Positions 62,109 to 64,000 of a stretch of 64,000 nt of DNA are shown here, in pieces. Source of the stretch: Streptosporangium becharense. GTDB taxonomy: Bacteria > Actinomycetota > Actinomycetes > Streptosporangiales > Streptosporangiaceae. How positions within the stretch are numbered: the first letter of the stretch is position 1; each line of letters starts with the position of its first letter. The DNA lies in NCBI RefSeq assembly GCF_014204985.1, contig NZ_JACHMP010000001.1:3224001-3288000 (forward strand). Reading direction: 5' to 3'. A program made the position numbers and the translations under genes. The notes beneath the pieces were generated by a model, which was given only the letters and a program-made list of their open reading frames with translations, had not been told where the DNA came from and did no database searches.

Positions 62109-62120
62109 AGTGATATCACT
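62109..62120. promoter_or_regulatory. Palindromic operator before the SPFH gene
   Basis: AGTGATATCACT is a perfect palindrome, and flanking CGATA/TATCG bases extend the symmetry (62102-62127, imperfect). It sits between two divergent genes. Confidence 0.55.
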
Positions 62121-62141
62121 CCGATAGCAAAGGTGGGGTTC

Positions 62142-62996
62142 ATGGAACGACGTGCTTTCCGGACGAGCGGTTTCGCCGTCCTGGTCGTGCTCGTGCTGCT
62201 GGGGGCCGCCGCGGCCGCCGCCGGATGGACGACGGCGGGAGTGGAGGGGGCGGCCGCCGCGGCCGTCGCCTGGGCGGTCGTCGCGATCGTCGTGATGACC
62301 GGGTGCACGGTGATCAACCCGAACGAGGCCAAGGTCGTGCAGTTCCTCGGCCGCTACGTCGGAACGGTGAACCAGGCGGGCTTCCAGTGGGTGCTGCCCT
62401 TCACCAGCAAGAAGCGCGTCACCCTGCGGGTGCGTAACTTCGAGACGGCCAAGCTCAAGGTCAACGACGCCGACGGCAGCCCCGTGGAGATCGCGGCCGT
62501 CGTCGTCTACCGGGTGACCGACACCGCGAAGGCGGCGTTCTCCGTGGACGACTACGAGGAGTACGTGGCGATCCAGTCGGAGGCGGCCGTCCGGCACCTG
62601 GCCACCAGCCACCCCTACGACGCCCACGACGAGGGCCGCACCAGCCTGCGCGACGGCGCCGAGGTGGCCGTCGAGCTCACCGCCGAGCTGAGCGACCGCA
62701 CCCAGCTGGCCGGGGTGGAGGTGCTGGAGGCGAGGATCACCCATCTCGCCTACGCGCCGGAGATCGCCCAGGCCATGCTCGTCCGCCAGCAGGCGACCCA
62801 GGTGGTCGCGGCGCGCACGCACATCGTCGCGGGCGCGGTGGGCATGGTCCAGCTCGCACTGAACAAGCTGCGCGAGGAGGACGTCGTGGAGCTCGACGAG
62901 GAGCGCAAGGCCCAGATGGTGTCCAACCTGCTGGTCGTGCTGTGCGGCGACCGGGCGACCCAGCCGGTGGTCAACGCCGGCAGCCTCTATGGCTGA
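62142..62996 (+). CDS. SPFH (stomatin/prohibitin/flotillin/HflK) domain membrane protein
   Basis: The 284-residue protein has two membrane helices (about 9-28, 37-55), then an SPFH domain: [19 protein letters not shown] and [17 protein letters not shown], ending with [24 protein letters not shown] proteins form membrane scaffolds. AAGGTGGGG precedes ATG 62142. A ribbon-helix-helix gene follows 2 bp after the stop. Confidence 0.88.
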   Translation: MERRAFRTSGFAVLVVLVLLGAAAAAAGWTTAGVEGAAAAAVAWAVVAIVVMTGCTVINPNEAKVVQFLGRYVGTVNQAGFQWVLPFTSKKRVTLRVRNFETAKLKVNDADGSPVEIAAVVVYRVTDTAKAAFSVDDYEEYVAIQSEAAVRHLATSHPYDAHDEGRTSLRDGAEVAVELTAELSDRTQLAGVEVLEARITHLAYAPEIAQAMLVRQQATQVVAARTHIVAGAVGMVQLALNKLREEDVVELDEERKAQMVSNLLVVLCGDRATQPVVNAGSLYG

Positions 62997-62998
62997 GC

Positions 62999-63232
62999 AT
63001 GGCCGAGCGCAAGAAGGTCCTGCTGAGATTAGACCCGGCCGTCTATGAGGCGATCGCCAGGTGGGCGGCCGACGACCTGCGCAGCGTCAACGCGCAGCTG
63101 GAGTACGCGCTGCGCCTGGCGCTGCGGGCGATGGGCCGCGAACCCCGCGCGGCACGGCCCGGCAACACGGATGACGCGGATGACTCCGGCACCCCGGGTA
63201 ACGCCGGAGCGCCGGACACGTCATCCGATTGA
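62999..63232 (+). CDS. Arc-like ribbon-helix-helix protein
   Basis: The 77-residue protein opens KKVLLRLDPAVYEAIARWAADDLRSVNAQLEYALRLAL in the form of an Arc/MetJ ribbon-helix-helix, followed by an acidic, probably disordered tail. It likely binds DNA and may control the operon through the palindrome at 62109. The start is 2 bp after the SPFH stop. Confidence 0.78.
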   Translation: MAERKKVLLRLDPAVYEAIARWAADDLRSVNAQLEYALRLALRAMGREPRAARPGNTDDADDSGTPGNAGAPDTSSD

Positions 63233-63280
63233 GACGCCAGGCGCTTCCCCCGGCGCCGCGCACCGCACCACACTCGATAC

Positions 63281-64000
63281 ATGCCGTGGGTGGGAAGTTC
63301 CGCAGTGGAGATCGCGGAGGCCGTGCGCCGGGGGAAGGCCACCGCGCCACTGGTCGTCGAGGAGCACCTCGACGCGATCGCCGAGCGCGACGGACGCATC
63401 GGGGCGTTCCGCGTGGTCCGCGCCGAGCGGGCGCTGGCCGAGGCGCGCACCCTTCAGGAGCGTGAAGACCTCGCGGAGCTGCCGCTGGCCGGAGTGCCGG
63501 TCGCCGTCAAGGACAACGTCCCGGTCCGGGGTGAGACGTCACGCAACGGGTCCGCGGCCACGCCCGGCACGCCCGCGGCCGAGGACCATCCGGTGGTGGC
63601 CAGGCTCCGGGCGGCGGGGGCGGTGGTCGTCGGCCTCACCAACGTGCCGGAGCTGTGCCTGACCGGTTTCTGCGACAGCGTGTACGGCCTCACGCGCAAC
63701 CCGTGGGACCTGGGCCGTACCCCCGGCGGATCGTCGGGCGGCAGCGCCGCGGCGGTGGCCGCGGGGATGGTCCCGCTGGCCCACGGCAACGACGGGCTGG
63801 GCTCGCTGCGCATCCCCGCCGCCTGCTGCGGCCTCGTCTCGATCAAGCCCGGCCACGGAGTGGTCCCACCGCCCGAGCACGACTGGTACGGGATGGCGGA
63901 GAACGGCCCGCTCGCCACGACCGTGGCCGACCTGTCCCTGGCCCTGGCCGTGATGGCGGGCGACATGTCACTGGCGACGCCCGGCGACCACGACTCCCTC
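63281..64000 (+). CDS. Amidase-signature family protein, C-terminus cut by window edge
   Basis: The visible 240 residues start MPWVGSSAVEIAEAVRRG and show the amidase signature: GVPVAVKDN (catalytic Lys), GRTPGGSSGGSAAAVAAG (cis-Ser and nucleophile Ser region) and LGSLRIPAACCGLVSIKP. It hydrolyses or transfers amides; it is probably not GatA, because no GatC or GatB genes are near. CACACT lies 6 nt before ATG 63281. Confidence 0.88.
   Translation, partial: MPWVGSSAVEIAEAVRRGKATAPLVVEEHLDAIAERDGRIGAFRVVRAERALAEARTLQEREDLAELPLAGVPVAVKDNVPVRGETSRNGSAATPGTPAAEDHPVVARLRAAGAVVVGLTNVPELCLTGFCDSVYGLTRNPWDLGRTPGGSSGGSAAAVAAGMVPLAHGNDGLGSLRIPAACCGLVSIKPGHGVVPPPEHDWYGMAENGPLATTVADLSLALAVMAGDMSLATPGDHDSL

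Overview
The window is very GC-rich and gene-dense. Mycothiol synthase, a GlnR-type orphan regulator, the MurT/GatD pair, a dCTP deaminase of the mycobacterial type and many leaderless start sites point to a mycothiol-making actinomycete. The order Fur-type regulator, nitrobindin, sulfurtransferase, DUF1416, ECF sigma/anti-sigma, GlnR resembles a conserved block around glnR that I recall from Streptomyces. The overall look suggests a Streptosporangiales-like genome, but genus is inference.

Layout. Positions 1-24,923 look like core chromosome: a Nur-like Fur regulator (cut by the left edge), DUF998 and DUF2470 proteins, divergent nitrobindin and DsrE genes, murT-gatD with an upstream 29-codon ORF, a two-ATPase HerA-like pair, divergent TetR and DsbA-TPR genes, a sulfur operon (DUF4395, thiosulfate sulfurtransferase, DUF1416) behind a cysteine-containing leader peptide, thioredoxin, an ECF sigma/anti-sigma pair, DUF2993, MoaD, glnR, a secreted 5'-nucleotidase, mshD, pit with its DUF47 partner, and dcd.

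Positions 25,031-34,041 are accessory. A tRNA-Gly(CCC) gene has its 3' part repeated exactly (48 bp) about 1 kb away and again, diverged, at 32,424. Each of the two outer copies is followed by the same toxin-antitoxin module. A frameshifted integrase remnant, a DUF6980 gene, an AfsR-like regulator, a DrrAB-type ABC exporter and a third toxin-antitoxin pair lie in or next to this region. I read it as a decayed, repeatedly used tRNA integration site.

Positions 34,322-40,756 carry less conserved genes: a Cys-rich unknown, DUF1963, a small secreted protein, an IMPase-like protein with an altered metal motif, a STAS protein with a long Pro/Ser insert, and a two-gene operon of a membrane protein and a thymidylate-synthase-like protein. 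Positions 40,896-44,464 form a copper locus (CopA and a His-rich exported protein) with three matching CsoR-like operators. Positions 44,680-49,880 hold a DMGDH-like flavoprotein divergent from a choline/ethanolamine-kinase-like gene and an APC permease, probably for amine catabolism. Then come lipB, a PspC protein, three tandem paralogous secreted M28 peptidases, uppP, a tandemly duplicated membrane-protein unit whose second small gene is decayed, hrpB, a divergent SPFH/ribbon-helix-helix unit and an amidase cut by the right edge.

A theme across the window is start codons placed 6-7 nt after a TANNNT-like -10 box, which predicts leaderless mRNAs for about fourteen genes. The best candidates for undescribed biology are the membrane protein plus thymidylate-synthase-like operon, the HerA-like plus degenerate-ATPase pair, the tRNA-Gly toxin-antitoxin island, the interrupted STAS protein, and the leaderless ORF coupled to murT.
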